Below are positions 38,902 through 46,784 of a stretch of 64,000 nt of DNA, one piece after another. The stretch covers positions 1-64,000 of the forward strand of contig NZ_NEGE01000006.1 in NCBI RefSeq assembly GCF_002135355.1, written 5' to 3'. Position 1 is the first letter of the stretch. Each line of letters opens with the position of its first letter. The translations under genes and the position numbers were made by a program. The stretch is from Acinetobacter sp. ANC 4169. GTDB taxonomy: Bacteria; Pseudomonadota; Gammaproteobacteria; Pseudomonadales; Moraxellaceae. The notes below the pieces were generated by a model. That model was not told the origin of the DNA and did not search any database. It saw nothing but the letters and a program-made list of their open reading frames with translations.

Positions 38902-39054
38902 GGAGCGTTTCCTTATTGTAATCATGTACAAGCTATATCATGCTACACAGATTAGCTCAAGTTTGTTTCAGTTTCTCAATTTAACCGCGTCAATCTTGCT
39001 GATGAAACATTTCTTTGCTTTAAAATTTTTATTTATTCAATAGATAGGCTGTTG

Positions 39055-40008
39055 CTAGCCTTCTATCATCTGTTCTTGCAATTCACTTTGTTCAGCGTAT
39101 TGCTGTGCCTTAAATGCTAAAACCAAGCCTGCAAACCTTAACTCTTCCAGACGTAACTTTAAAAATGATTCATTAATTCGGGCATGACTAAATGCTGTTC
39201 CACTATGATTGATCAGGATAAAGTCATCTTGCAGTGCCTGAATAAACTCCCCTATCGTGTCATGAGTCAGTTGTGATAAATACAGATCGGCCTTACTGTT
39301 AAACACATGAGTGACCAGAGCGATAGCCGAAAGTCGGCGATTTTCTTCAACATAATCACATTGTCCCACCGTGTTTGCTGCAATGGCATTTTTTATTTTA
39401 CGGCGTACTTCTTTTAACTGCTGCACGGCATGGATTTCATCATAGCCATCAATTAACTGATCCAACACTGTTTGTGCAGGATATAAATATTGGATGCCAT
39501 AACCATGAATCTTATTTTCCAATGCCTTCGAAATTGCCGCTAAGTTTTCTTGTTCTACCGCTTGATTATAAAAACCACCTAATTGTTCCCTCGCCTGGGC
39601 TTCCAGATTAAGTCGGCTATTTTTTTCCAGTTTTTCCAGATAATGTCGAACACTTTCAATCTCTGCCTCGATTTTTTTCAGCAGAAACTCTGCTTCAGTT
39701 TTAGTGGCTTCTACAAAGCTCTCGACCTGATTTTTTCGCTCTGCAACATAATGCTCAATATCCAAAACATCCTGATACTGACTGAGCTTTTCAAGCTTGT
39801 TTTTTAAATTGCCGATTTCTATACGACAGGTATTCAATTGATGATGCAGCGCATCGTTTTGCTGCTCATGCTCTGCCAGATTATTGCGCGTGCGATCCAG
39901 ATTGACCTGTAAAGACTCAAGGTTGAGCTGTTTTTTTCTTATTTGTATGATTGCCCGATAAAGCAATCCCACCAAAATGATGGTGGTCAGGATATATAGA
40001 TAAATCAT
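39055..40008 (-). CDS. DUF4041-family coiled-coil protein, without a GIY-YIG nuclease domain
   Basis: A 317-residue protein with an N-terminal membrane anchor (about 2-20), a long coiled coil (about 25-135), then a DUF4041-like domain (about 165-305). Landmarks of that domain are YLYPAQTVLDQLIDGY, CDYVEENRRLSAIALVTHVFN and LINHSGTAFSHARINESFLKLRLEELR. In phages, DUF4041 proteins usually end in a T5orf172-type GIY-YIG nuclease; this one stops shortly after the DUF4041 region, so it is a nuclease-less form. Function unknown. Confidence 0.72.
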   Translation of the reverse strand: MIYLYILTTIILVGLLYRAIIQIRKKQLNLESLQVNLDRTRNNLAEHEQQNDALHHQLNTCRIEIGNLKNKLEKLSQYQDVLDIEHYVAERKNQVESFVEATKTEAEFLLKKIEAEIESVRHYLEKLEKNSRLNLEAQAREQLGGFYNQAVEQENLAAISKALENKIHGYGIQYLYPAQTVLDQLIDGYDEIHAVQQLKEVRRKIKNAIAANTVGQCDYVEENRRLSAIALVTHVFNSKADLYLSQLTHDTIGEFIQALQDDFILINHSGTAFSHARINESFLKLRLEELRFAGLVLAFKAQQYAEQSELQEQMIEG

Positions 40009-40245
40009 TATTATTATCTCAAAATTATTATTTCAAAGAAATGTGACACATTATTTATTATTAATTTGTTTTTCAATCACTAGAAAAAGGGATATTGTGT
40101 GCGATTTATCGCACTTTTTTATTATTCTAAGATTTTCATCATCATAAATCAGTTAGCAAACAAGAAGAAGATAGCCTTCATATCATATATGTAACTTATT
40201 ATTAAGATTATAGAACACTGAACAAATAAATTTTTAACATATTGA
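40009..40245. other. Intergenic region with an orphan terminator
   Basis: Holds a plus-strand terminator-like hairpin at 40099-40120, although no plus-strand gene lies before it. Otherwise AT-rich without coding potential. Confidence 0.4.
40099..40120 (+). terminator. Plus-strand intrinsic terminator with no upstream gene
   Basis: GTGCGAT pairs with ATCGCAC around TT and is followed by six T. The only gene upstream on this side starts on the opposite strand at 40008, so the hairpin could end an unannotated small RNA in the 40010-40098 interval. Confidence 0.5.
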
Positions 40246-40911
40246 TTAAAAAGGTATTTTTGCCATTATTTCAACATCTGCTCCGCTTAGAGGCTGTTTA
40301 AAAGACAGATAACTGGCATGTAAGGCCATACGCTTTAATGAACTGTGGTGGGGTTCTGGATGATAGAGCTTGTCGCCAGTAATCGGATGCCCGATATATT
40401 GCATATGCACCCGCAATTGATGCGAGCGCCCGGTAATCGGGGTCAGCAATACCCGAGTAATGTCTTCTGCTGCCGAATATTCCAAGGCCTGATACAGGGT
40501 TTTGGCAGGTTTTCCCAATTCAAAATGCACGATTTGGCGCGGCCGGTTTTCCCAATCGGTAATTAACGGCACTTCGACACTGCCCTCAGCTTCAAGCTTG
40601 CCTTGAACCAGCGCAATGTAATTTTTTTTGACGGTACGGGCCTGAAACATTTTACTGACCGCCACTTCTGCTTCACGGTGTTTGGCAAACATCAAAATGC
40701 CCGAAGTGGCCATATCTAAACGGTGGGTAATTTTAGCATGGGGATAGCGTTCCAGTACGCGCAAATAAGCACTGTCATGGTGTTCAGGCAAACGCCCCGG
40801 AACCGACAACAACCCGGCCGGTTTTTCAATCACCACCAAGTCTTCATCTTCATAGACAATAGCAAGCGGTTCCTGAGGCGGCATATACACGAAGTTATCG
40901 TTAATGGGCAT
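40246..40911 (-). CDS. rluA: RluA-family pseudouridine synthase
   Basis: Isomerises uridines to pseudouridine in 23S rRNA and some tRNAs. The 221 residues carry the catalytic motif HRLDMATSGILMFA (Asp about 66), the VVIEKPAGLLSVPG start of the domain, and TGRSHQLRVHMQYIGHPITGD. The short N-terminus without an S4 domain and the overall length fit RluA rather than RluC or RluD. Close upstream is the unrecognised 148-residue gene, 80 bases away. Confidence 0.85.
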   Translation of the reverse strand: MPINDNFVYMPPQEPLAIVYEDEDLVVIEKPAGLLSVPGRLPEHHDSAYLRVLERYPHAKITHRLDMATSGILMFAKHREAEVAVSKMFQARTVKKNYIALVQGKLEAEGSVEVPLITDWENRPRQIVHFELGKPAKTLYQALEYSAAEDITRVLLTPITGRSHQLRVHMQYIGHPITGDKLYHPEPHHSSLKRMALHASYLSFKQPLSGADVEIMAKIPF

Positions 40912-40991
40912 AGCGGATACGGCATAGGGGAGAATGGGCGCAAAATAACAATCTCTGCTACCGCTGTCAATGCCGCGACACCCGGCCAGAA

Positions 40992-41438
40992 TTATGCCTG
41001 ATGCGGTTTTTCCAGTGTGGTTTTATAGCTGTCTTTCAGGGTTTCTAGCTGACCATTTAAAAAATGGTTAAGGTATGCTCTGGCCTGATCCAGACTAAGC
41101 TGTTTAAAGGCTACATAATCCTTGTTTTTTAAGGTGACTAAACCAAACAGGTTTTTTTGCGGAGTGATAATTTCAATATCACTATCCAGCTTAAATGCCA
41201 GCTGATCGGAAGCTGAATAGGCATTTAAACTAAGGCGCACGCTTTGCTGGGTATCGGTATCGGTTACGGTAAACGTGGTAATGGCCCCATTCATTTCCAG
41301 TTGCGAAACCAGTTGGCGACGCCAGTTAATTGCATCGAATTGGCTTAATATTTCTGTACTTTCAAATAATCCTAAAGCTTCTGCATCCTGCTCACTCAAG
41401 TGTTGCGGATGACGAATTTCCAATTCGTATTTTTTCAT
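40992..41438 (-). CDS. Unrecognised 148-residue protein
   Basis: Soluble, acidic-to-neutral protein of 148 residues with no membrane segment. Repeated Gln and Thr and a run TDTDTQQSVRLSLNAYSAS suggest a small beta-rich fold; I do not recognise the family. The start ATG lies at 41438; I see no strong binding site. It lies downstream (minus strand) of the first non-coding element, whose outer edge is about 220 bases upstream, and is followed by rluA. Confidence 0.6.
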   Translation of the reverse strand: MKKYELEIRHPQHLSEQDAEALGLFESTEILSQFDAINWRRQLVSQLEMNGAITTFTVTDTDTQQSVRLSLNAYSASDQLAFKLDSDIEIITPQKNLFGLVTLKNKDYVAFKQLSLDQARAYLNHFLNGQLETLKDSYKTTLEKPHQA

Positions 41439-41659
41439 TGTTATTGGCTCATTTTAAAATGATCAACTTGCATTCTAGCAAGAGTTTTTTCAGCCGACTA
41501 TTTTGTTTTTTGATGGAAAATCATTTTATATCAATTGATAAGTATACTTTTAATGATGCAATGCACATTCAGCCAGGTAAAATTTGATGCAGATTAAACA
41601 AATGAAAAGAAAAAGAATTGTTATTTTTTATTGTTTGGAAAAAATTTTTTAGGGTGTTA

Positions 41660-41914
41660 GGGAAAACATTGGAGTTTACTTCAACTATCACACTTTGTAA
41701 GTGATGATCTTATAGCCTATAAACTTATGATCTATAGCGTCCTAAGCCGAATCGAGACCTTTTGGGTAAGTACTACACTCACGTTGTACGCAACTGGCAG
41801 CAATCTACTCTTTCCGATCCCTTATCACACCCTTGAGATATATGTTAGCCAAAGCGGATCGGGATTAATTTCCTAAGATTTTTGATTTTTTATTATTTTT
41901 GGGAATTTTTTTCC
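41660..41914. ncRNA. Non-coding element copy A, structured RNA candidate
   Basis: About 255 bases without a gene, repeated in diverged form at 43290-43541. Conserved blocks include GCGTCCTAAGCCGAATC (within an identical 24-base block at 41730-41753), ACGCAACTGGCAGCAA (41788-41803) and CCCTTGAGATATA. Pairing that could close the element: GGGAAAA (41660-41666) with TTTTTCC near 41914. Inner stems: ATCAC/GTGAT (near 41696 and 41702), CTATA/TATAG (41716-41720 and 41732-41736). Strand is uncertain. It sits upstream of the 148-residue gene if read on the minus strand. Confidence 0.55.
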
Positions 41915-42031
41915 TTAAATAGATGATTAGCAGAATTTTTTATCTTTTAGGTCAAAATAAAGCTTATATATTGCATAAAAAACAGAATTTATGGAATTTA
42001 TCTCCAATCTTTAGCGTACATTCCTGCTCTT

Positions 42032-42745
42032 TTAATCGGCCAGATAATAATCCACTGTAGACACCACCCGGACTTTCTTTAAATACGGCGTATTACTGTC
42101 GCGGTCTTCAATACTAAACAGGCCCTGATTGGCCGCCTTGATTTTTCCTAAACGGCTTTTGGAATCTGCGGCAAATTTTTCTGCTACAGTGCGGGCATTT
42201 TGAGTCGCCTGTTCAATCATGGCCGGTTTAATATCATTTAACTTGGTAAATAAATATTCGGTTCTTTGTCCCGAATCATCGCCACCAAAAGCAATGCCCT
42301 TTTTACCCAAGGCCACCAAGCGGCTCTGGGCAGCCCGTACCGCATCTATTTTGTGAGTATAAACAGTAATGGTTTGATGTGCGGTATAACGCAGTGCTAC
42401 ATTGGCATCGCCGCCATATTGCTGTGCATATTTATCGGTGGTGACTGGAGCTCCAGTGGTAATTTCCCCAGCGCCAAAACCTTCCGTTTTCAAGAAATTC
42501 TGTATTTGCTGGGTTTGTATTTCCATGGTGTCGTACAATTGGGTCAGATCCTGACTGGCGGAGCTAAAACGGATCGGCCATACTGCGACATCGGCTTTCA
42601 CCTCACGTTCAGATAGACCTTTGACCGAAACGATACGTTCATACTGTTTAATTTTGACCGCACTACTGCCCAGAATCCATCCCGCAACAATCATCCCCAG
42701 ACAAATAAAAACACCTAAAATCAGTGCAGGTTTAAATTGATTCAT
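42032..42745 (-). CDS. SIMPL-domain (DUF541) protein
   Basis: A 237-residue envelope protein with an N-terminal hydrophobic anchor (about 7-27, ALILGVFICLGMIVAGWIL) followed by a SIMPL/DUF541 domain. Landmarks are VSVKGLSEREVKADVAVWPIRF (cut as VKGLSEREVKADV), TVYTHKIDAVRAAQS and ARTVAEKFAADSKSRLGKI. It faces the periplasm. SIMPL proteins (DUF541, YggE-like) are widespread and poorly understood. The ATG at 42745 is preceded by AGGAG at nine bases; the longer frame starts at a TTG. Sits between the two copies of the non-coding element. Confidence 0.82.
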   Translation of the reverse strand: MNQFKPALILGVFICLGMIVAGWILGSSAVKIKQYERIVSVKGLSEREVKADVAVWPIRFSSASQDLTQLYDTMEIQTQQIQNFLKTEGFGAGEITTGAPVTTDKYAQQYGGDANVALRYTAHQTITVYTHKIDAVRAAQSRLVALGKKGIAFGGDDSGQRTEYLFTKLNDIKPAMIEQATQNARTVAEKFAADSKSRLGKIKAANQGLFSIEDRDSNTPYLKKVRVVSTVDYYLAD

Positions 42746-42865
42746 GCTCCCCAACTCCTTTTTTTGCTGGTTTTTCTATTAGGTTTATAGCGTTTTATCA
42801 GCTTAAAAACTGCTGTTTAAAAATAGTCTAGTCACATATCAGCCTTTTAAATCATTCAATTTGGC

Positions 42866-43117
42866 TCAGGATGTGCGGATTAGATAGAGGGCCAGAAACG
42901 GCACCACATTCAGTAATAAAATGCCAATTTTATATACTGCCATGCCTGCATAATGAATGGCATCAAAAGTGGGATCGGAAAGCTGGAACCATTTACCATG
43001 CACCTGTTTCATCCATTGACGGGCAAAAATAAACACCAGAAACCAGATCATTAAGATGATGTAATTAATAAGTAAGGAACAAAGAAAAAAACGACTCCAA
43101 AAATCATCATTTATCAT
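42866..43117 (-). CDS. Small inner membrane protein (DUF6868-like)
   Basis: An 83-residue protein with two hydrophobic segments (about 12-33 and 60-80) flanking a polar loop with VHGKWFQLSDPTFDAIHYAGMA. I recall this pattern as DUF6868, but could not check. Function unknown. It is the gene immediately downstream of element copy B on the minus strand. Confidence 0.6.
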   Translation of the reverse strand: MINDDFWSRFFLCSLLINYIILMIWFLVFIFARQWMKQVHGKWFQLSDPTFDAIHYAGMAVYKIGILLLNVVPFLALYLIRTS

Positions 43118-43289
43118 TTTTATTGCCCGCCTAGGTGCTTGCTTATGATTTCTAAATTAGCAGATTTAATAAACCAAAATGAACAACTGATTTGTATCAG
43201 GTTTTTTTGAATGTAATTTGAATATTATAATTTTGATTTTTAATGATTTTTTAGTACTTGTATTTGCTGGAGAATTTTTAAGGGGATGA

Positions 43290-43541
43290 GGGAAAACATC
43301 TATGGTTTACTTCAACCATTATAACTTTGTAAGTTATAACCCTGTGCCTATAAATTGGTAATCTATAGCGTCCTAAGCCGAATCAAGACCTTGTGGGTAA
43401 GTACTGCACGCACGTTATACGCAACTGGCAGCAAGCTACTCTTTTCGATCCCTATCACCCTTGAGATATAGAATAGCCAATGTGCTGCGGGATTAATTTC
43501 CGAAGATGTTTTAATTTTAATCATTTTCAGAATTTTTTCCC
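43290..43541. ncRNA. Non-coding element copy B, structured RNA candidate
   Basis: About 252 bases, same architecture as copy A. Shared 24-base identical block at 43361-43384, ACGCAACTGGCAGCAA at 43419-43434, and the same hairpins with changed bases (TTATAAC/GTTATAA around 43320-43340; CTATA/TATAG at 43347-43351 and 43363-43367). GGGAAAA (43290-43296) can pair with TTTTCCC (43535-43541), and AAAACATC (43293-43300) with GATGTTTT (43505-43512). Overall core identity looks near 80% by eye. No frame is shared between copies. Confidence 0.55.
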
Positions 43542-43679
43542 GCTTAATTCCAATTTATAAAAATATTTCCCAATTTAAGACAAAAGATTGCTTTTTATTG
43601 CGCTAAAGCAATCTAGATTGCAATTTTTTTCTCCATACCCATCATTGCAGTATTGAAAATTACCTCAGCTCATCGACAG

Positions 43680-44381
43680 CTATTTCTTCTTGGTCATTTC
43701 TGAAAGTAAATCCAGTTGAATTTCCTGAATTTTAGCCAGGCGATCCCATTGATGCATTAAAAGATGATCGAGTTTTTCATGTAAATGCCGAATCTCCAGT
43801 TCAGCTTTCAAGTTGACCTGATAATCATTTTGCGAACGCAAACGGTCTTTGGCTTCCTGCCGGTTTTGGCTCATCATGATTACGGGTGCCTGAATGGCGG
43901 CTAAGCAAGACAACATTAAATTGAGTAAAATAAAGGGATATGGATCTGCCGGATGTTTCACCATTACCACAGTATTGACCAAAATCCACAGCGCCAAGAA
44001 AATGCCAAAGCAGATGAGAAAGGTCCAGCTACCGCCAAAAGTGGCAATTTTATCGGCCAGTTTTTCTCCAAAAGTCCAATTCTGATCGAGCTTGTTCTCT
44101 ATATTTTTACTGATCAGCTCATGCTGTTGCATACTGTTCAACACTTCATATTCCAGATCAGTGACTTCACCTTGTTCAGATTTTAAAATGGACTGTACAT
44201 ACTGCATACGGTATTTGGTTAAATCGGCTTGGCAAATGTAGTCTTGCGCGGTCCAATCCGGAAAATCCTTTGAAATTTCCTCTGTAATGACTTTTCGAAT
44301 TGTTCCAATCGGGATAAGGCTTTTTTTAGGAAAGCTTTTCTTGCAGACCATACATGTTTGACATTCTGTTTTTCCATTCAT
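43680..44381 (-). CDS. DUF1003-domain protein with N-terminal zinc-binding cysteines
   Basis: A 233-residue protein. The N-terminus holds four cysteines (C-Q-T-C-x-x-C-K, and DYICQADL) resembling a zinc site. The DUF1003 core follows: GEKLADKIATFGGSWTFLICFGIF (in pieces DKIATFGGSW) and two membrane helices (about 115-155). LMLSCLAAIQAPVIMMSQNRQEAKDR (cut as IQAPVIMMSQNRQ) is the family signature. It ends in a charged helical tail. Members are inner membrane proteins of unknown function. Confidence 0.8.
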   Translation of the reverse strand: MNGKTECQTCMVCKKSFPKKSLIPIGTIRKVITEEISKDFPDWTAQDYICQADLTKYRMQYVQSILKSEQGEVTDLEYEVLNSMQQHELISKNIENKLDQNWTFGEKLADKIATFGGSWTFLICFGIFLALWILVNTVVMVKHPADPYPFILLNLMLSCLAAIQAPVIMMSQNRQEAKDRLRSQNDYQVNLKAELEIRHLHEKLDHLLMHQWDRLAKIQEIQLDLLSEMTKKK

Positions 44382-44661
44382 GCCCCTTACCCTCTGTTTA
44401 AGTTATGATTCCATATACGGTGATGTGATGATGCTGTCCGCGCTAAAATGAACGCTTACACCTGATCATATTTTGCCAGGGAAAGCTTAGTTTTAGATTA
44501 ATTCTGTTGCATATTTTTATGGCTAATTTTAAAGCAAGCGTCCAGCAATTTTTAAGATGAATGTGCCAAACTCTAATGCCTTTAGCAGTTAACCCATGAC
44601 TTTGTTTATTCATGAATAAACAAAGATTTAAAGAAAAAACCAGCTTCAAATTCCCAACCAT
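44382..44661. other. Intergenic region, no convincing gene
   Basis: A 72-codon minus-strand frame here has no ribosome binding site and a composition typical of noise. An inverted repeat, TTTGTTTATTC against GAATAAACAAA around ATGAAT region (44600-44625), may be a terminator remnant of the gene to the right, without a T tract. Confidence 0.4.
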
Positions 44662-44955
44662 TTATCGCACATAGAGCTGTTTCACATGGTGGTTGATATA
44701 GGCATTTAAGCCATCACCATACTGCGCCAGCTGTTTCATATTTTCGATATGCTGATAACCGGCACTGGCATAGCTATAGGTATAAATTTTTGAATTTTTC
44801 TTAAATTGAACCCGAATAAACTCATTGCCAATTTCATAGTTGGCCACACCAGAGTCGTGGTTCAGATCAAGATAATGTTGCAATTCGATTGCCCTAAACA
44901 CAGTGAATCTAGTGTTTAAAATGAGGGTGTATTGAGCATTTTTCAAACAACCCAC
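44662..44955 (-). CDS. Small KTSC-like protein, uncertain start
   Basis: The open frame covers 97 residues. The C-terminal 65 resemble a KTSC-type domain: YEIGNEFIRVQFKKNSKIYTYSYASAG, cut as FIRVQFKKNSKIYTYSY, then GDGLNAYINHHV. KTSC domains are small and occur in single-domain proteins of unknown function. The first codon at 44955 is GTG, and a TTG with AGGG eight bases upstream, around residue 27 (QHYLDLNHD), is an alternative start. The N-terminus is therefore unresolved. Confidence 0.5.
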   Translation of the reverse strand: MGCLKNAQYTLILNTRFTVFRAIELQHYLDLNHDSGVANYEIGNEFIRVQFKKNSKIYTYSYASAGYQHIENMKQLAQYGDGLNAYINHHVKQLYVR

Positions 44956-45136
44956 AATAATAAATCCGTAGATGCAGGGGGAGCGTTTTTTATTCGTTAT
45001 TTATTCCTATCTATTTATATTTATTCAAAAAACTGATTTATGATTGAAAAATTTTAGTCTTGTGCGGCTATATCAATCACCAGCCCCATAAAAAAACTCC
45101 GCCAGTCCGGCAGAGCTTTTCGGTTTCAGATTTGAA

Positions 45137-45343
45137 TTATTTCATACAGCACTTGCTACAGCCTTCCACTTTTTCGGTCGGCCAGTTCATTCTGGCGCGT
45201 TTATAGGCAAGTTCATAATTTGCAAAGTAGCCTATTAAAATCTGGTCATCCGATTTTGGCAGGTCTTCGCAGCCCAGTGTGGCATTATGTATGTGGTGCA
45301 CGCCTTGAGCTGTAGGTTGTTCATTTACAATAAATTTGATCAT
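45137..45343 (-). CDS. Unrecognised 68-residue cysteine-tailed protein
   Basis: A 68-residue soluble protein ending in C-S-K-C-C, with earlier cysteine at NATLGCEDL; the Cys cluster could bind metal. No membrane segment, and I do not recognise the family. The ATG at 45343 has no strong ribosome binding site. A hairpin in the plus region just left (CCGCCAGTCCGGC, near 45100-45112) may be its terminator. Confidence 0.5.
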   Translation of the reverse strand: MIKFIVNEQPTAQGVHHIHNATLGCEDLPKSDDQILIGYFANYELAYKRARMNWPTEKVEGCSKCCMK

Positions 45344-45661
45344 TAATAGTTCCCCGAATAATTTTTATAAAGTTGAACCACAAATAAACCCATATAAAAC
45401 CTATGGATTTAATTCCATATTAAAATTATGCCTTTATTGGATAAAAATCAATCACCAGTTTTAGGGATATACACCTTTTTGCAATATTTTTTATTTTTAT
45501 ATAAAACAGCAGCTTATTTCTAAATTCGATTTGATTGGTTTGGCAGAATCAAAATAGAGCTTTCTGCAAGCTTATGAGTCGGGCACGGTTAAGGAAAAAT
45601 AAATGTTGTGAAGAAAGAGCAGTCCATTCAAATGACCTAAACCTGATGCAAACCCATACAC
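45344..45661. other. Intergenic region of 318 bases
   Basis: AT-rich and without a reading frame I can support. It must contain the promoter of the small cysteine-tailed gene. No repeats or terminators stand out, apart from the DUF4126 stop end at the right border. Confidence 0.4.
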
Positions 45662-46240
45662 TCATAGCACTGGACTATTGATATTGTCCTGTTTCTTACG
45701 GCGTATCCAGCGTACAACCCACACCATCAACAGCAATACCACAATCACCACCAGCACAGGTACAAGTAAAGACAGAATTGAGAGTAAAAATGCCCCAATC
45801 CATTCCCCTGTAGACAGTACAGGATTGGCTATTCCACCCGTTGTTGCAGTTGATACGCCACGAACAGCCACCGTACTTAATTGAACTGCACTTGCGGTAC
45901 CGCCACCGACAATAATTGCGGCCGCCCAGCTGGCAAACTGCGACATTTCCCCACTGCTCACTGCCATGGTTGCCAAGGTTCCGGCGATCATTGCTGCGGG
46001 TGTTGCCAACGTGTCCAGGGCATTGTCTACCCAAGGAATATAATAAGCCGCAATTTCGCTCAGCGTTGCAATGCCTAAGGCCACACAGACGGATGGCAGC
46101 GCCAGCCATTCAAAGCCTTGCATTGGCTCAAACCAGCCCATGAGGGATGCAATACTCATGACCAGTAAGGGTACAAAGACACGAAAACCGCAGGCAGCAC
46201 TTAGGCCCACACCTATGCATAAACCGAGTATTGTTTCCAT
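45662..46240 (-). CDS. DUF4126-domain membrane protein
   Basis: A 192-residue membrane protein with about five hydrophobic segments. DUF4126 landmarks include ACGFRVFVPLLVMS, cut here, GFEWLALPS, YIPWVDNALDTLATPAA and GGGTASAVQLSTVAVRGVSTATTGGIANP, cut to TVAVRGVSTATTGG. It ends with a basic cytoplasmic tail. Function unknown. The zinc-ribbon gene upstream ends at its own terminator 50 bases before this start. Confidence 0.82.
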   Translation of the reverse strand: METILGLCIGVGLSAACGFRVFVPLLVMSIASLMGWFEPMQGFEWLALPSVCVALGIATLSEIAAYYIPWVDNALDTLATPAAMIAGTLATMAVSSGEMSQFASWAAAIIVGGGTASAVQLSTVAVRGVSTATTGGIANPVLSTGEWIGAFLLSILSLLVPVLVVIVVLLLMVWVVRWIRRKKQDNINSPVL

Positions 46241-46291
46241 GCGTATTTCCTTTTATGGCTTGAATTTATTGCGGTGCTTTAAAATGAAAGT

Positions 46292-46328
46292 AACAAAAAA
46301 GCCCTATGGATGAATAGGGCTTTTGTTC
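46292..46328 (-). terminator. Terminator of the small zinc-ribbon gene
   Basis: AACAAAAAAGCCCTAT and ATAGGGCTTTTGTT pair around GGATGA with T runs on both strands. It lies 33 bases beyond the zinc-ribbon stop. Confidence 0.85.
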
Positions 46329-46360
46329 AAAACAGAGGATAACTGTTTTATAGGTGCTGC

Positions 46361-46510
46361 TTAGGCAATCGCAATTTTATTGTTAAATTGATTGCCAAGG
46401 CATTTGGTACACGGTGGTAGACGATCAGTACCAATTTCTAAGTAGGTGCGGTGTCCGCATTTGACACAAAAATAGAAGCCTGTTCCGGGTTTAGAGCCAG
46501 CAGTAACCAT
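46361..46510 (-). CDS. Small zinc-ribbon protein of 49 residues
   Basis: Starts at the ATG 46508-46510, with GGAG eight bases upstream, and encodes MVTAGSKPGTGFYFC... with CVKCGHRTYLEIG and PPCTKCLGN. Two CxxC pairs 19 residues apart form a typical rubredoxin-like zinc ribbon. Very small single zinc-ribbon proteins are common in gammaproteobacteria. Function unknown. It ends at a strong terminator. Confidence 0.75.
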   Translation of the reverse strand: MVTAGSKPGTGFYFCVKCGHRTYLEIGTDRLPPCTKCLGNQFNNKIAIA

Positions 46511-46784
46511 TTTTGTTCTCCATAGGTTTTAGAAATGGTAAACCTAGTATACCCCTATCGTGATGATTGTCTATTGATCATTTCGACAATTGATGATGGC
46601 ATAATTGCAAAAAATAATTTCAAATAGAAATTTTGACTTTTTTACAGAGATTTGTTGATCCAGTTTTCAACTTGCAGCCTGTCAACTCGCAAGAATTCAT
46701 TTCTTAAAATGAGAAAAGCCCTACATGATAGGACTTGTTTTCAAAATTAAACAATAATAATTAAACTCAGCTTTCTTCTAAATA
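46511..46784. other. Intergenic region between the zinc-ribbon and OLD genes
   Basis: No gene. The OLD-family terminator lies at 46714-46740 and the zinc-ribbon promoter must lie near the left end. Confidence 0.4.
46714..46740 (-). terminator. Probable terminator of the OLD-family gene
   Basis: On the minus strand AAGTCCTA and TAGGGCTT pair around TCATG with one mismatch, and TTTTCTC follows. It begins 45 bases after the stop. Confidence 0.55.

Noticed and set aside
41660..43541. Insertion-sequence or MITE origin for the paired element
   Set aside because: No terminal inverted repeats or target duplications are visible, and divergence is concentrated in loops and spacers rather than spread evenly.
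44443..44661. 72-codon minus-strand frame
   Set aside because: No ribosome binding site, composition of random AT-rich sequence; starts exactly at the end of the KTSC-like gene.
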